From NCBI RefSeq assembly GCF_003121705.1, contig NZ_PYHR01000002.1:2356001-2420000 (forward strand): a DNA stretch of 64,000 nucleotides. The letters are read 5' to 3'. Both the position numbers and the translations under genes were made by a program. How positions within the stretch are numbered: the first letter of the stretch is position 1; the number at the start of each line of letters is the position of its first letter. The stretch comes from Serinibacter arcticus. GTDB lineage: Bacteria; Actinomycetota; Actinomycetes; Actinomycetales; Beutenbergiaceae. The notes under the pieces were generated by a model. It had not been told where the DNA came from. It made no database searches and saw nothing but the letters and a program-made list of their open reading frames with translations. Positions 63,582 through 64,000 of this stretch are shown in pieces.

Positions 63582-63609
63582 ACGGTACTCGCCTTTTGTC
63601 GGCGGTCAA
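63582..63609 (-). promoter_or_regulatory. Promoter of the ebo-type operon, leaderless
   Basis: Minus-strand -35 TTGACC (63604-63609), 16-nt spacer, -10 TACCGT (63582-63587), 6 nt to ATG 63575. The spacer contains GCCGACAAAAGGCG, and the -35 overlaps the AT-richer end of the TetR-like gene region, where a repressor could bind. Confidence 0.7.
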
Positions 63610-63614
63610 GAAAA

Positions 63615-64000
63615 CTATGGGGAGCCCGACGCGGACTTCCGTTCCTTCTCGCCACATGTGCCCTCCGATTCGGCCCCCCCGAGCCCGAGCTCCCCCGGTC
63701 CGACCAGCACCTGCCAGATCCAGGCAGCCGCCGTCCCGACCGTCGGCCGCGGCTCCAGCGCGATCCACGCCCCGAGCACGCCGGTCACCGATCCGGCCAC
63801 CCCGGCGGCCGCGACGTCCACCGGCATCCCGCCGAACGCCGTCGTGCCCGAGTGCTCGATCGCGTCGCGCGCGATCTCCCGCACGCGACCCTGCAGCCGC
63901 GCGACGGCGACCGGCGAGCCTCGCTCGCCGAACACCCGCGCGTAGACGGCGGCGTAGGCCTCGAAGTGCTGGAGGTAGACCACCAGCGCCGAGGGCGGGC
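63615..64000 (-). CDS. TetR-like regulator, C-terminal part only
   Basis: Partial gene entering from the right edge: its C-terminal 128 residues, with no start inside the window. The helical pattern (LVVYLQHFEAYAAVYARVFG, REIARDAIEHSG, VDVAAAGVAGSVTGVLGAWI, AAWIWQVLVGPGELG) fits a TetR ligand-binding domain. It ends 39 bp before the start of the ebo-type operon on the same strand and is the obvious candidate regulator of it. The DNA-binding half was not visible. Confidence 0.6.
   Translation of the reverse strand, partial: PPSALVVYLQHFEAYAAVYARVFGERGSPVAVARLQGRVREIARDAIEHSGTTAFGGMPVDVAAAGVAGSVTGVLGAWIALEPRPTVGTAAAWIWQVLVGPGELGLGGAESEGTCGEKERKSASGSP

Overview
The window is high-GC DNA (clearly above 70% G+C by eye, except for a few AT-richer intergenic pockets). 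Gene style and families point to an actinobacterium: GTG/TTG starts, 4-nt ATGA/GTGA overlaps, many leaderless promoters, a DUF664 mycothiol-transferase-like protein, HelR, LAxTG sorting signals and SLH-like anchors. My best guess is order Micrococcales (Cellulomonas/Promicromonospora/Beutenbergia-like), which is inference. No tRNA, rRNA, CRISPR array or insertion sequence was seen.

Layout. 1-10 kb: a MoxR ATPase (cut by the left edge), arginine deiminase, and small housekeeping or hypothetical genes (DUF3995, HTH protein, DinB, TIGR02569-like kinase-fold protein, MOSC, a large STAND NTPase, a P-loop kinase-like protein, PNPOx, YnfA). 10-20 kb: a secreted W-G-P repeat protein, DUF2255/cupin, an XRE regulator with an aldo/keto reductase, an orphan PIN protein, two exported proteins from a divergent promoter, and a PhzF / hydrolase / FAD-oxidase operon. 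20-28 kb, exported proteins: an S15 peptidase with SLH-like repeats, a Pro-Ala/Val-Pro repeat protein, and a ten-repeat chaplin-like protein with LAQTG. 28-42 kb: enzymes and regulators, including helR behind a rifamycin-associated element (RAE) that also faces a GyrI-like gene, LysE, YihY and a two-component system.

42-56 kb is one sugar locus. It has a ROK regulator, a ribose-type ABC transporter, a Gfo/Idh dehydrogenase, a sugar-phosphate isomerase-like protein and a secreted 1915-residue fusion (sugar dehydrogenase + PKD + CBM-like + two xylose-isomerase-like barrels + SLH-like repeats). A plausible reading is that a carbohydrate is bound or oxidised at the cell surface, imported, and handled by the dehydrogenase and isomerase.

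56-64 kb is a tightly packed seven-gene operon that I read as an ebo-type (metabolite traffic) cluster: myo-inositol-phosphate synthase, UbiA/EboC, a TIM-barrel isomerase, EboA, TatD-like EboB, EboE and a phosphodiesterase-like EboF. It has one recognisable leaderless promoter and follows a TetR-like gene cut by the right edge. No eboD (dehydroquinate-synthase-like) is present; an inositol-phosphate synthase heads the operon.

Quality note: seven otherwise intact genes each carry a single -1 frameshift in a C/G run (27391, 24356, 31609, 37475, 39220, 39624, 52191). This looks like systematic homopolymer under-calling rather than biology, and I annotated those genes through the shift.
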